From Symbiodinium natans (Eukaryota > Sar > Dinophyceae > Suessiales > Symbiodiniaceae): a DNA stretch of 64,000 nucleotides. Under the pieces are notes generated by a model, which was not told where the DNA came from, did no database searches, and worked only from the letters and a program-made list of their open reading frames with translations. The position numbers and the translations under genes are program-made. Location: assembly GCA_905221605.1 (NCBI GenBank), contig CAJNDS010002266.1:62001-126000 (forward strand), written 5' to 3'. Shown here one piece after another: positions 57,001 through 64,000 of this stretch. How positions within the stretch are numbered: position 1 is the first letter of the stretch; the number at the start of each line of letters is the position of its first letter.

Positions 57001-60000
57001 TAGGGTTTAGGGTTTAGGGTTTAGGGTTTGGGGTTTAGGGGTTTAGGGTCAGGGTCTAGGGTTCGGGGTTTGGCGTTCGGGGTTTGGGGTATGGGGTTTG
57101 GGGTTTAGGCACGGTAGTGGGGTAGTGTAGCCAGCCTTATGCAGTCAACTCAAAGCCTGGCAATCATGACCCGAGAATGTACAAAGCCCCTCCACCAAAG
57201 AAGCGGTTGCTCTTCTCAGGAACTTGAGCTAAGTTAACCGCAGCAAGGAAACTATACCCACTACGACGTGATTAGGGTATCTTTGTGACTGATAGCGCTA
57301 CATTTTGAAGCTCTACATCAGCGACTACAAAGTTCATTGCTACCGTCGGCAATGGCACCCAAGTAGGCGCACCCTCTTTGTGCTCCACACGTAGAGGTCT
57401 TTGCGCGTTACAGCGCTTCCTAGCAAAGAAAAAGCATGTTCCTTTCGAATCGTGGCTCCCTTTCCGCTTCTTCGTGTTCTATATATTCAAGGCGTAGCTC
57501 CGTTGCCCTAGCAATAACCCCATCAAAAAAGCGACCACGTAGCACGAAGGGACAGCAGGGCTGCTTGTGCACCCACAAAAGGGGCTTCAAGTTGAATTGA
57601 AGCTTCTGGGAATAGAGCGCACCCCCGGTTTTCAGGCCTTAGGGTTTCGACACGCTGCTTCTGATGGAGTACCCTAGCCTAAGCCCTGTCAACCCTACAG
57701 CCTGTCCTTAAAGGTCTAAAGCTTAGCGTGTGCCTGTCCCAGCACTGGCTGTGCTACTTCCGCTGGTTGCCAAGTTCACCTCGGGGGCCAATACAGACCC
57801 TTCATGTACAAATGAGTCACATCTATAAAATAAACCCTAAACCCTAAACCCTAAACCCTAAACCCTGAACCCTAAACCCAATTATCAGCCCATTCTAGTT
57901 TCTTGATATGTGTTTTGAGGGGGCATCATCAGCCAACCATGCACTGTACTGGTGTTGTGTTTTGCACCGCTGCGGAAACCATGTCACATCTCCTGTGCTC
58001 AAAGCTCACGCAGGCTTGGATGACGCTTGTTCAAGGACCGTTGCAGGTGTGCAAATCCCAATTCCCAACACTGAACTGTAAAATCTCAACCCTAAACTCC
58101 GCGAACACCAAACAAACGACTTCAACCCTAAGCTCCCACTTTAGGGGCCTACATAATTCGAATGGGATTTCTGGGAAGGTGTTATAATCTTGCTATGGTA
58201 TTGGAATAGGGTTTGAGGGGCTATAGTATTCTTATGTAGGACCATTGGGGAATACCATTCGTAATTCTTCCGGCCCCCATATTGGACGGGCTTCGGAAGG
58301 GATCAAGTCTCAATTGAGCCAGGACACGGTGAAGCCCATGGCAAACACGACTCCTGGCTGCAGAGTGTAGGGCTCAGGGCCTTTAGGGTTTAGGGTTGGT
58401 AGGGTCTATAGTAGGGTTTGGAGTTTCGGGTTTTTGGGACTTAGGGATTTAGGGTTTCGGGACTTAGGGTTTAGGGCCTATTACTCCGTGAAGGATCTGG
58501 GGCTTCAGGTAGTGGCGGGGCACCCTGACTTCAAGGTTGCTCCGTCCTACGGCTTGTGTTCAGGCGCCTTCGCCGGGCCCATGCTCAATGCCCGGCGCGG
58601 CGGAGGGAGGTTGTTGCAAGCAGGGGCGTTTTTGATTGGCACCCGCAAATGTGGAATATGCGACCTTGCAAAGGGCCCATATATTGGTTCAACGCCCAGT
58701 TTCGCTGGAGGGCTGCTTTAATGAGGGTGTGAGGGAGGAAAGGGAGTGCAAGGGCCGAATGAGGCCAGCCTTAAGGGCCCTAAAGAAGGAAACGCCGGCC
58801 CCAAGTATCCCCTTGCCCGCTACCTTCCCCTCAGCCCTTCTGACATGTCTTTCAACCATAAAGCCCACAAGAGGCCTTGACCAAGAACCCCCCAAAGATG
58901 TCAAGTCCCCATAAGTCTTCCCTGGCCTATGTTGATGGTCAGATAGAAGTAGGAGAAGAAGGCTTTCTGCTGGACCTGCTCCTCCGGATCCTGGATGCTC
59001 AGATGTTGGATGTCAGGGCATTTGCCCGTGAAGCTCCACACCACAATTCAGCCAGTGTGCGCAGTCGTTCAGGGCCAACACTCCCATGGCCCTCCAGCTC
59101 AAAATTCACCCTCCCTCCCTTACCCCATCCCCTCCCTGGCTATCTCTCGCTCTTGCGATCCCTAAACCCTAAACCCTCTCTTTCGAAGTGCACCGAAGTA
59201 CATACCCGCGGCATTCCATGGGCTTCTCGATCAAGTCAGCGGGAACAGAGGGCTAAGTAGGATTTAGAACAGGGTATAAGGGCTGTATAAGGGCCATTGC
59301 GGTTATTGAGATGCTCGGATTAGGAATAGTTAGATGAAGCTCAACAGGGACAATCGGACTGAAACAGGAGCTATAAGGGTTCAGAGGGTTCCAGTAGCTG
59401 TGAGGCCTCATAGGGATGTAACAAGTTTCATGGGGTTTCGCGGGTATGGACTGTCACATATGGGCTGTCGCACATGAGACTTGGAAGAGGGCAACACAAC
59501 CGAATATGCCATGGATTCCATGGATTTGAAGCCGTAGCAACATCTTCACCCTCAAAGCGCTGCAGCCGTAAACCCTGAACCCTGAACCCGAAACCTCAAA
59601 ACCCAAACCTCCGAGCCTGAACCGAAAGCACCCCCCACCTCGGTATCGTACTGATCAGCACCGAAGTTCATCACGTTGGGCTTGATCGCTCCGGTACCTT
59701 GGTACCAGAAAGGCTTGCGGCTTGAGGTGAGGTTTACAGGCTTCCGTTGCGTCGAGGGCTTGGTGTCCAGGGTTCTAGAGTTTAAGGCAGGTTTTTTGCC
59801 TTTGGGGGGCGGGGGGGGGGGGGGAGCTTGTAAGAATCCCGACACTAAGCGGCCACAAGACCCCAAGCCAACGCCCCCCCCCCCCCCCCCGGACCCCTCA
59901 AAAAAGAAGCCTCTCCTACGCCCTAACCACCGAGGCTTCGGGCTTGCTGGGCCGGACAATCCCTCTGCCCCCCCTCCCACCCCCCACCCCAGAAACCACA

Positions 60001-63000
60001 CCCGAGCCCGACAAATGAAAGTTTAGGGTTTGGGGTTTAGGGTTTTGGGCTTTATAGGTTTAGGATCTATGTGCGGAAGAAGGCCCCTCAACCCGAAACC
60101 CAAGGCACCATGCATTTTCTGGACTTGCAGCAGAGCAGCCCAAGGCGACAAAGACGAATGCACCCAACCTCCGGGAACTTTGGACTAGAGGAGCTGGATC
60201 TTCGGGGGTCGAGTTTAATAGAATAAACCCCTAAACCCTAAACCTCAAACCCTCAAACCCTAGAACCCTAGGACCCTAGAACCCTAAAACCCTAAAACCC
60301 TGAAACCCTACAACCCTAACACCCGAAAACCCTAAAACCCTAAAACCCTAGAACCCTAGAACCCTAGAACCCTAGAACCCTAAAACCTAGTGGAGTAAAC
60401 CCATGGAAAAGCCTGCCTGGGTATGCGCACGCGAGGTTTAGGCCGGGGCTTATTACGTTTAGAAAAAGCCGGCTAATTGGCCTCGGTGGCTTGCACTCAA
60501 ACATGCCCTGTGTGCGGATACCACCCTAAAACCCTAAACACTAAACCTTAAGCTGAACCCTGAAAACCCTAAACCCTGAACCCGGAACCCTAAACCCTAA
60601 ACCCTAAACCCTAAACCCTAAAACCTAAACCCTACCACGATCCTAACCTTCGGAATTAATGAGATTCTGGGGTCCCTGAACCCCAGGTCCTAAGCCCCAA
60701 TTCCCTGAACCCTTAAGCCCCCAAGCTCGAAGACCTGTGTGCACCGGGGCACAGGTACAGCGGCACACCGAATTCGGAGGCCATCAGATTCGGAATCCTC
60801 GGGCGAGGTTCAGTTGCTAAGGGCGTTCTCCAAGGGCTTCAGGGTGCATTTAGGAATTTAAAGGGTTTGCAGGGTAGTTCTGAAGAATCTGTTGTCCCGC
60901 CGGAGAGGCTATAATGCAACGCTGTAGGACATGGCCCAGTTCGCTGAGGCACGCGGAGCACGCAACGATGGCGACACCGATGACATAGACAGCTGCAAAG
61001 TAAAGGATCGTCCTTGGCGTGGGGGACTGCGAGGGGAGGACAACCACCGAGAATCTCTGGATCCGATTATGAGCCCAGAAACTACACCCTGCGGCGCAAC
61101 CGACAGTCAACCCCCGACACCCCCCGACCCCTCCCCGAAGGCAGTAGAATAGTGCCGCATGCACAAAGATCACGAAACCCTACATCGCCACTATAGCCTA
61201 TAGTCACTAAACCCTGAAGCCTAAACCCTGAACCCTGAACCCTAAACCTAAACCCTAAACCCGAAGCCCCAAACCCTAAACCCTGACCCTGAACTCGCAG
61301 CCCCCACTTCCCATCACCATTGCAGCAAGGGGTCCTGTAGCGTCCAAGGCGGTTATCCGCCAAGTAGCCGCCGAGCATGCAGGAAAGGTATGACATCCTT
61401 GAGGTTGAGGGTTTGGGGTTTAGGGTTTGGGGTTTTGAGTTTGGGGTTTAGGGGTTCAGGGCTTAGGGTTTAGGGTTTGGGGTTGAGGGTTGAGGGTTGA
61501 GGGTTGAGGGTTTAGGGCTTACGGGTTTAGGGTCTATAGGGCTTACAAGGCCTCTCGCCCATAGTGAACACCCTGTGTGGTTCACTTCGCTCGGGGCCTC
61601 GCCTGTGATGATCCTACAGAGCCTTCACGTAGGACGGCAGGCTTCTTGATTTAAGTTCACCCGTTCTGCGGGGGTGTCAAAATCCCCTCAATCCTAAACT
61701 TGACTCCGGGACCTCAACGCTAAAACTCCACGAGCCTTAGGCCGTAAAGTGTGTCGAATCCGCGCTGCCAGCCCAGTCCCCAAAACTCTCGACACGCCGC
61801 ACCCTAACCCTGAAACCCTCCACCCCCCCCCCCCCCCCCAAGCTCTTACAGACCGCAACCTGCGAGTTGAACTAAGACCCGTCACATAGGGGCCTTAAGA
61901 ATCAGAATAGTATTTTGGCGGCCTATCGTAGTATATCGCACGAAGCTGACACAGCTGAGGCGCAGTGCAGTGCGCCATGGCCGATTGTAGTATACTTCTT
62001 CCGACTCCTATATTCTGCAGCTCAGGTTCATTGACCAACAGGCAGACACGGAGAAGGCTGTAGAGGCCTGGTGCAGGGTTGTAGCTTTTGGGTTTTTTTG
62101 GAGTTTGGGGTTTTTTGCTTGAGGCTTCCGGCGTGGAGGGGGATTCTAGGTGATTCTAGGTATTGGGGCCCTGAGGATTTCGGATTTCGGATTTCAGGTT
62201 CGGCTTGCGCGTCTCGGTTCCAGTAAGGATGCTCAAAGGATGCTGCCGGCCCTGATTCTGAATGGGGCGGGTCTGCGCAACAGCAAAGCAGCAAAATGCA
62301 GTCCAAGACACCTCCATGCCGCGATCTGCACCTGGCAGGGCAGTGTGTAGACAACCATCGAGACATGCGCTGCAAGAACTCACCGGCAAGGACGATTAGC
62401 CCTGTAAGCCCAAGGACGTGTCGAGCGTTTTCGTGCCTTGGCCTCCGGCGTCTTCCAAGTAGTTCCTCTGTGAGCCTGTCCGAGGCTTTGGATCAAGATC
62501 ATTCAGGGGGGGCGGGGGGTGAGGGGGGGAGGGTTCTCAAATTTTGGGGGGGGGGGGGGGGGGGGGGGTGTGGTGTCTAGGGTTTCTGGACCTCTGGATT
62601 ACTATGAAGGTGCAAGTGCTGCAGGCTGGGCTCGGAAGTCGTTAGAAGGGGAGCGGTTGCCATTCAGCCGTGATGGCTGAGAAGTCGGAAGTTTGGCTTC
62701 CCTCGTTGTGGTGCTTCTTGAATCCTGGGTCCTGTGGCATATCCGTGCGTTGATCCTTCTGGTCAGCTCCTCACCAGGAGCTGCGTGATGCTCATGGAGT
62801 CTTCTTGGGAGACGTGTCATCCGTGTGCCGTGCTCGACTGGAACGTGCTGAGTTCTTAGGTTTAGGGGGCATCGGCTTGTTTCTGGAGTGCTTGGCCGGG
62901 CAATTGAAGCGCGTCCCCGTTACCTTCATGCAGTACATGTGAGGATTTGTACCACCGGACGCCCGACACAACAGAAACTAGAATTCAAAGGTCCACGTTA

Positions 63001-63237
63001 CCTTTATCGCGGAAGTTACGGCATTCCGACCGGCGATAACCATAACAAACTGAAGCTTGAAAAGAACCCAGACCCCCCGCCTTGGAGCGTGTAGTAGCAC
63101 AGCCGTTCGCACATCTCCACGACCAGGATGAAGGAGCAGACGGTGAAGAGCTTGTTCGTCCTGCTGTGGATGTATTGGCTGATCCAAGTTGTGGGTTCTT
63201 TTCTGGCTCCCGACAAAAGAACCCAAGAAAGGCTCAT
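40886..63237 (-). CDS. Proton-coupled oligopeptide transporter (POT/PTR family), exons over 22 kb
   Basis: Minus-strand gene assembled from exons in the order expected for a 12-helix POT/PTR transporter of the major facilitator superfamily, which moves di- and tripeptides or related solutes with protons across a membrane. Family hallmarks found in sequence: EMCERLCYYTLQ (helix 1), LGGYLADNRLGRYRT (helices 2-3), TILYFAAVYVIGVAI (helix 3), GTGAIKPNVMNFGADQYD (family signature), FFSYFYLTINIG (helix 5), AFAIILLVPLYEKL, VVGFSLAIAANLSAAIIEHI, FWTAIPMFLTGAGEIMVNP and YFYYINCIVALVALLLF (last helix). Exons are 40-155 nt; introns are 0.1 to several kb and loaded with telomere-like repeats. Donors include GT, GC and one apparent GA. 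ATG at 63237 is a plausible start, about 30 residues before helix 1. Some exons are certainly missed, mainly between helices 1-2 and 6-7. Family: high confidence; exon limits: moderate. Confidence 0.82.
41519..41584. repeat. TTTAGGG array
   Basis: About nine perfect TTTAGGG units in an intron of the transporter gene, followed at once by CCCTAAA in the opposite orientation. Further tracts at 41680-41770 (CCCTAAA), 41861-41923 and 42555-42610 (TTTAGGG). Confidence 0.95.
41940..41995 (-). CDS. Probable transporter exon: helix 11
   Basis: RGSISNAITAALSPP, compatible with the G-N-x-I-x-x-x-L start of helix 11. The acceptor seems to be GGAAAG, which keeps phase with the micro-exon upstream. Confidence 0.48.
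43337..43368 (-). CDS. Possible transporter micro-exon
   Basis: Acceptor GCCACAG, GLPARSLMKSL, donor GTGAAA; resembles the A-P-x-x-x-x-S-L segment after helix 10. Only 32 nt, so support is weak. Confidence 0.4.
43531..43599. repeat. Hairpin, 19-bp arms
   Basis: TATACTAACAGCCCTTAAT at the left pairs with ATTAAGGACTGTTAGTATA at the right with one mismatch; 31-bp loop. Intronic, MITE-like. Confidence 0.8.
43780..43980. repeat. Higher-order tandem repeat built from TTTAGGG variants
   Basis: Four to five units of about 45 bp, each with TAATAGGGTTTGGGGTTTTA followed by a GGGCTTAAGGCG segment. Confidence 0.85.
44180..44245 (+). repeat. Dispersed repeat family 2, copy 2
   Basis: Ends TTTTTGGGGTTCTAAGCAAA; more divergent than the other copies. 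Lies in an intron of the transporter gene. Confidence 0.55.
44437..44487 (-). CDS. Transporter exon: helix 10, second half
   Basis: Exactly 17 codons, AGEIMVNPVVYQYVFEQ, between AAGCCAG and GTGCGC. It completes the family pattern G-x-G-E-x-x-x-x-P-x-x-x-x-x-x-x-E/S-Q-A-P. Confidence 0.75.
44540..44672. repeat. CCCTAAA array
   Basis: About 19 perfect units in a transporter intron between exons 44437-44487 and 45306-45345. Confidence 0.97.
45306..45345 (-). CDS. Transporter exon: helix 10, first half
   Basis: Acceptor ACTTGCAG; SAFWTAIPMFLTG, equal to the F-W-x-x-P-Q-Y-x-L-x-G of POT helix 10. A GC donor joins in phase 0 to the next exon. Confidence 0.72.
45762..45845. repeat. Homogeneous CCCTCAA variant array
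   Basis: About 11 consecutive CCCTCAA units rather than CCCTAAA, next to the exon 45857-45957. Confidence 0.95.
45857..45957 (-). CDS. Probable transporter exon, loop region
   Basis: Acceptor CGCCAG, then ELMGTASCKDGFLLSKCSPG in the most protein-like frame. Phase with the preceding exon would select another open frame, so the reading is unresolved. Confidence 0.42.
45990..46033. repeat. AT microsatellite
   Basis: (AT)n with ATGT interruptions; a GA microsatellite follows at 46106-46167. Similar TA tracts at 50996-51024 and 56303-56326. Confidence 0.95.
46106..46167. repeat. GA microsatellite
   Basis: (GA)n of about 60 bp in a transporter intron; open frames across it are artefacts. Confidence 0.95.
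46295..46385. repeat. CCCTAAA array
   Basis: About 12 perfect units directly before exon 46408-46495. Confidence 0.95.
46408..46495 (-). CDS. Transporter exon: helix 9, second half
   Basis: Acceptor TTCTTAG, then AAIIEHIRRSKSTGSVPDFV and a short Cys-containing stretch. The donor G/GTTTTC gives phase 1. Confidence 0.68.
46513..46615. repeat. Homogeneous TTTGGGG variant array
   Basis: About 11 consecutive TTTGGGG units framed by standard TTTAGGG units on both sides, directly upstream of exon 46408-46495. Confidence 0.95.
46989..47031 (-). CDS. Transporter exon: helix 9, first half
   Basis: YVVGFSLAIAANLS between a GACAAG acceptor and a GC donor; it joins in frame to AAIIEHIRR of the next exon, reproducing the family pattern G-x-x-L-x-x-x-A-x-x-x-A-A-x-x-E. 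Confidence 0.7.
47594..47695. mobile_element. Hairpin element with 23-bp arms
   Basis: GGTTCTTAGTAGGGAATGAG at 47594 pairs with CTCATTCCCTACTACGAACC ending 47695, one mismatch in 23; loop of about 56 bp with AT-rich centre. MITE-like. Confidence 0.75.
48157..48242 (-). CDS. Transporter exon: helix 8
   Basis: Acceptor AGCTCAG, donor TTGAG/GTGATGG. GDAFAIILLVPLYEKLSFGV corresponds to the I-x-x-x-P-L-Y/F-D/E segment of POT helix 8. Confidence 0.75.
49824..49933 (-). CDS. Probable transporter exon, region of helix 7
   Basis: Acceptor CGAAACAG and donor CCG/GTGTG enclose LPDLQRKVGFNIPYNAMNNA then YPAQAAVFGSNIRVP. The reading is clean and in the right place, but the match to the family is not diagnostic. 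Confidence 0.5.
50015..50155 (-). CDS. Possible transporter exon, loop region
   Basis: Open frame DVTQKFSRTVPIKFDNVWSR then AGPFWFGPCGQWESPAH, rich in aromatic residues and unlikely to be random. It could belong to the large loop between helices 6 and 7. Confidence 0.38.
50180..50258 (-). repeat. Dispersed repeat family 2, copy 3
   Basis: Reverse complement contains GTTTTGGGGTTCTGAAGCAA and CTTATTGAGG, matching the copy at 36440-36516. Confidence 0.6.
50540..50640 (-). CDS. Possible transporter exon
   Basis: Open frame ESVGAITTTDVQGAFACVPT then IICINAPCLP; partly hydrophobic. Splice sites were not resolved. The position fits between helices 6 and 8. Confidence 0.35.
51083..51221 (+). repeat. 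5' terminal repeat of TRIM-like element
   Basis: 139 bp, TG...CA ends. Differs from the 3' repeat at the third base (C against T) and at one A/G further in. Confidence 0.88.
51767..51905 (+). repeat. 3' terminal repeat of TRIM-like element
   Basis: 139 bp, preceded by the purine tract and followed by the TATTA target duplication. Confidence 0.88.
52600..53345. repeat. TTTAGGGG array, left half of head-to-head pair
   Basis: About 745 bp of degenerate TTTAGGGG units, the 8-bp variant rather than the 7-bp one. It is followed by about 15 bp of unique sequence and then the same repeat inverted. Confidence 0.95.
53358..53565. repeat. CCCCTAAA array, right half of head-to-head pair
   Basis: About 200 bp of CCCCTAAA, the reverse complement of the preceding array. 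Together they form the (G-rich)n(C-rich)n arrangement of a telomere-telomere fusion. Confidence 0.93.
54170..54440. repeat. Imperfect direct repeat of about 175-bp period
   Basis: A block starting ACGCAGCATC and containing CGAAGGCGGCAGCCAACCC, CCCAAACCT and AGCCCTCGA(A/T)TGAT occurs at 54178-54272 and again at 54352-54430. The minus strand reads a GLAAAF-LGDAA peptide in both. It could be a duplicated exon or a small satellite. Confidence 0.7.
54835..54940. repeat. TTTAGGG array
   Basis: About 13 perfect units; another tract lies at 55474-55590. Both are in the long interval between transporter exons. Confidence 0.95.
56255..56372. mobile_element. MITE-like family, copy 2
   Basis: GGTGCCTTAAAAATCAGAAC at the left, a TA microsatellite in the middle and TATTCCGACCCCTATACT at the right. 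Inside a transporter intron. Confidence 0.55.
56871..56964 (-). CDS. Transporter exon: helix 6
   Basis: Acceptor TTCCAG, then YLESYCIAAGAMLLALCFFA and LGTPRPTAETG: a hydrophobic helix followed by a cytoplasmic loop, as in POT helix 6. Donor unclear, possibly GA. Confidence 0.68.
58141..58288. mobile_element. MITE-like family, copy 3
   Basis: TTAGGGGCCTACATAATTCG at the left, GGGGAATACCATTCGTAATT and CCGGCCCCCATAT at the right; more divergent. Inside a transporter intron. Confidence 0.5.
58927..58990 (-). CDS. Transporter exon: helix 5
   Basis: Acceptor CATCCAG, then DPEEQVQQKAFFSYFYLTIN, equivalent to the F-F-N-W-F-Y-x-x-I-N-x-G motif of the family. Donor appears to be GC (ATAG/GCCAGG). Confidence 0.82.
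59639..59697 (-). CDS. Transporter exon: PTR family signature
   Basis: GTGAIKPNVMNFGADQYDTE corresponds to the PTR2 signature G-T-G-G-I-K-P-x-x-x-x-F-G-A-D-Q-F; the usual second Gly-Gly is Gly-Ala. Donor GAG/GTGGGG, phase 0, joins directly to the next exon. Confidence 0.85.
60220..60390. repeat. Array of 8-bp CCCTA(A/G)AA variants
   Basis: About 20 units of CCCTAAAA and CCCTAGAA, a variant length class that is locally homogeneous. In a transporter intron. Confidence 0.93.
60900..61012 (-). CDS. Transporter exon: helix 3
   Basis: Begins TILYFAAVYVIGVAIVACSA after a CCAAG acceptor, the classical helix 3 of POT proteins. The 3' limit is uncertain. Confidence 0.78.
61335..61397 (-). CDS. Transporter exon: helix 2 and GRYRT loop
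   Basis: Reads MSYLSCMLGGYLADNRLGRY. The G-x-L-A-D-x-x-x-G-R-Y-R-T pattern is a POT family signature. The exon ends AG/GACC; continuing at 61012 gives the expected R-T-I-L, so the intron seems to start with GA. It contains CCCTAAA repeats. Confidence 0.82.
61405..61530. repeat. TTTAGGG/TTGAGGG array beside exon
   Basis: Starts only a few bases upstream (minus-strand sense) of exon 61335-61397, so the 3' end of that intron is made of telomere-like repeats; the acceptor CCTCAAG is embedded in them. Confidence 0.9.
61884..62014. mobile_element. MITE-like family, copy 4
   Basis: CATAGGGGCCTTAAGAATCA at the left, TATCGTAGTATATCG inside, and TTCTTCCGACTCCTATATTC at the right. Inside a transporter intron. 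Confidence 0.6.
62543..62572. repeat. Homopolymer G run
   Basis: A run of more than 20 G in a G-rich segment starting near 62507; probably unreliable in length. Confidence 0.9.
63082..63237 (-). CDS. Transporter exon: N-terminus and helix 1
   Basis: 52 codons from ATG. FTVCSFILVVEMCERLCYYT matches the first helix of POT transporters, which carries the conserved Glu-x-x-Glu-Arg/Lys proton-coupling motif; here it is E-M-C-E-R. It ends at a GC donor (CAAG/GC). Confidence 0.78.
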
Positions 63238-64000
63238 AAACCTAAACCGCTAACAAGCCCCTCAGCCCCATAAGCCTTAAACTCACCCTCCCCGCAACCC
63301 TGAACCCTAGACCCCTTAAAGCCTTAGCCCCAAACCCTAAACTCGCGCCCCCCCTCCGCCACCCTGAACCCTGAATCCTGAAACCTGAACCCTAAACCCT
63401 AAACGCCAAACCCTAAACCCTAAACCTCCCCTCTCCCCCCCAATATTCTCAAGCATGAAGGAGCATCAAGAACTCACAAAGCACCCGGAGGTGATCGACG
63501 GCGCTTTGCAGGGCTTAGGGTTTAGGGTCTAGGGTTCAGGGTTTGAGGGTTTAGCGTCTATAGTGTATCTATAAAATCTATAGTCTCCCCTGAACCCTCA
63601 AGACCCAGACCCTGCCAGCATTAAGCTTGACAGCGCGCAGCGGAATTTTAGGGGAGCCCTCTCAGCAGAATATGTGCCTCCAAGGAAGAAGGCCATAGGG
63701 TTGGATTGAGTTTTTGGGAGCTGACGGCTTCGGGGTCCCTAAGCCCTAAGCCCTAAGCCCTAAGCCCTAAGCCCTAAACCCTAAACCCTAAACCCTGAAC
63801 CCGAAACCCGTGGTGGACCTCTTCGGAGGCTCAGCAAGCTCTGCCTCCTCGTCATCATGAGGCTGGTCCTTGTGGCGTGCTGGAGCTCAGGCTTCGGGCT
63901 TACGAGGAGTTGCAGATTGATGTTGGGATTCTGGGCCCTCTTTTCCGCTAATACGGCCTCTCACACACGCACATGCGACCTAGATCTCCCATATAGAAGG

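Noticed and set aside
58434-58721. 95-codon plus-strand open frame between transporter exons
   Set aside because: Lies antisense in a transporter intron; no motif, and partly telomere-like repeat.
62331-62420. Additional transporter exon (VLGLTGLIVLAG, donor GTGAGT)
   Set aside because: Good donor and hydrophobic reading, but it does not match the family between helices 1 and 2, and an acceptor could not be placed.
1-64000. Dinoflagellate spliced-leader relics
   Set aside because: I looked for CCGTAGCCATTTTGGCTCAA and its reverse complement and noticed none; absence by eye is weak evidence.
1-64000. tRNA or rRNA genes
   Set aside because: No cloverleaf with recognisable A and B boxes or rRNA-like conserved segment was noticed.

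Overview
The window is nuclear DNA of a eukaryotic protist, most probably a dinoflagellate of the Symbiodiniaceae/Suessiales type. The reasons are TTTAGGG-type telomere-like repeats scattered everywhere, genes cut into many short exons, all recognisable coding on one strand (minus), and 5' splice sites that are GT, GC and apparently GA. No bacterial gene organisation was seen. The dinoflagellate assignment is inference; no spliced-leader sequence was found to prove it. Exon limits below were derived by eye from phase and splice-site consistency.

Positions 1-23725 are a gene-dense minus-strand domain made of a nearly identical direct duplication: 1-10627 recurs as 13107-23725 with about nine substitutions and two repeat-length changes. 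Copy 1 ends in a 100-N assembly gap (10628-10727). Between gap and copy 2 lies single-copy DNA (10728-13106) with the amino-terminal exons and catalytic motifs of a DNA (cytosine-5) methyltransferase-like gene. Each copy holds at least two further minus-strand genes: one with a 369-codon acidic Ser/Pro/Ala-rich exon, and one of unknown function whose last five exons join in perfect phase. This domain is saturated with the heptamer TGACCCT on the plus strand (AGGGTCA on the coding strand), about one per 200 bp. It also has a family of covarying hairpins with core GACCAGATCGGTC, and GC-palindrome arrays inside an AT-rich intron.

At about 23.7 kb the character changes abruptly. The heptamer falls to near background and the sequence becomes a patchwork of short unique segments between tracts of CCCTAAA/TTTAGGG and variants in both orientations. 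From 63237 down to 40886 this patchwork contains one minus-strand gene for a proton-coupled oligopeptide transporter (POT/PTR family). About a dozen exons carry recognisable or compatible family sequence in the right order and a few more candidates lie between; they spread over about 22 kb, with introns full of telomere-like repeats. One intron holds an intact 823-bp miniature LTR element with a 5-bp target duplication. Several small hairpin or terminal-inverted-repeat elements lie in the same region. Between 23.7 and 40.9 kb only a few exon-like minus-strand segments can be supported.
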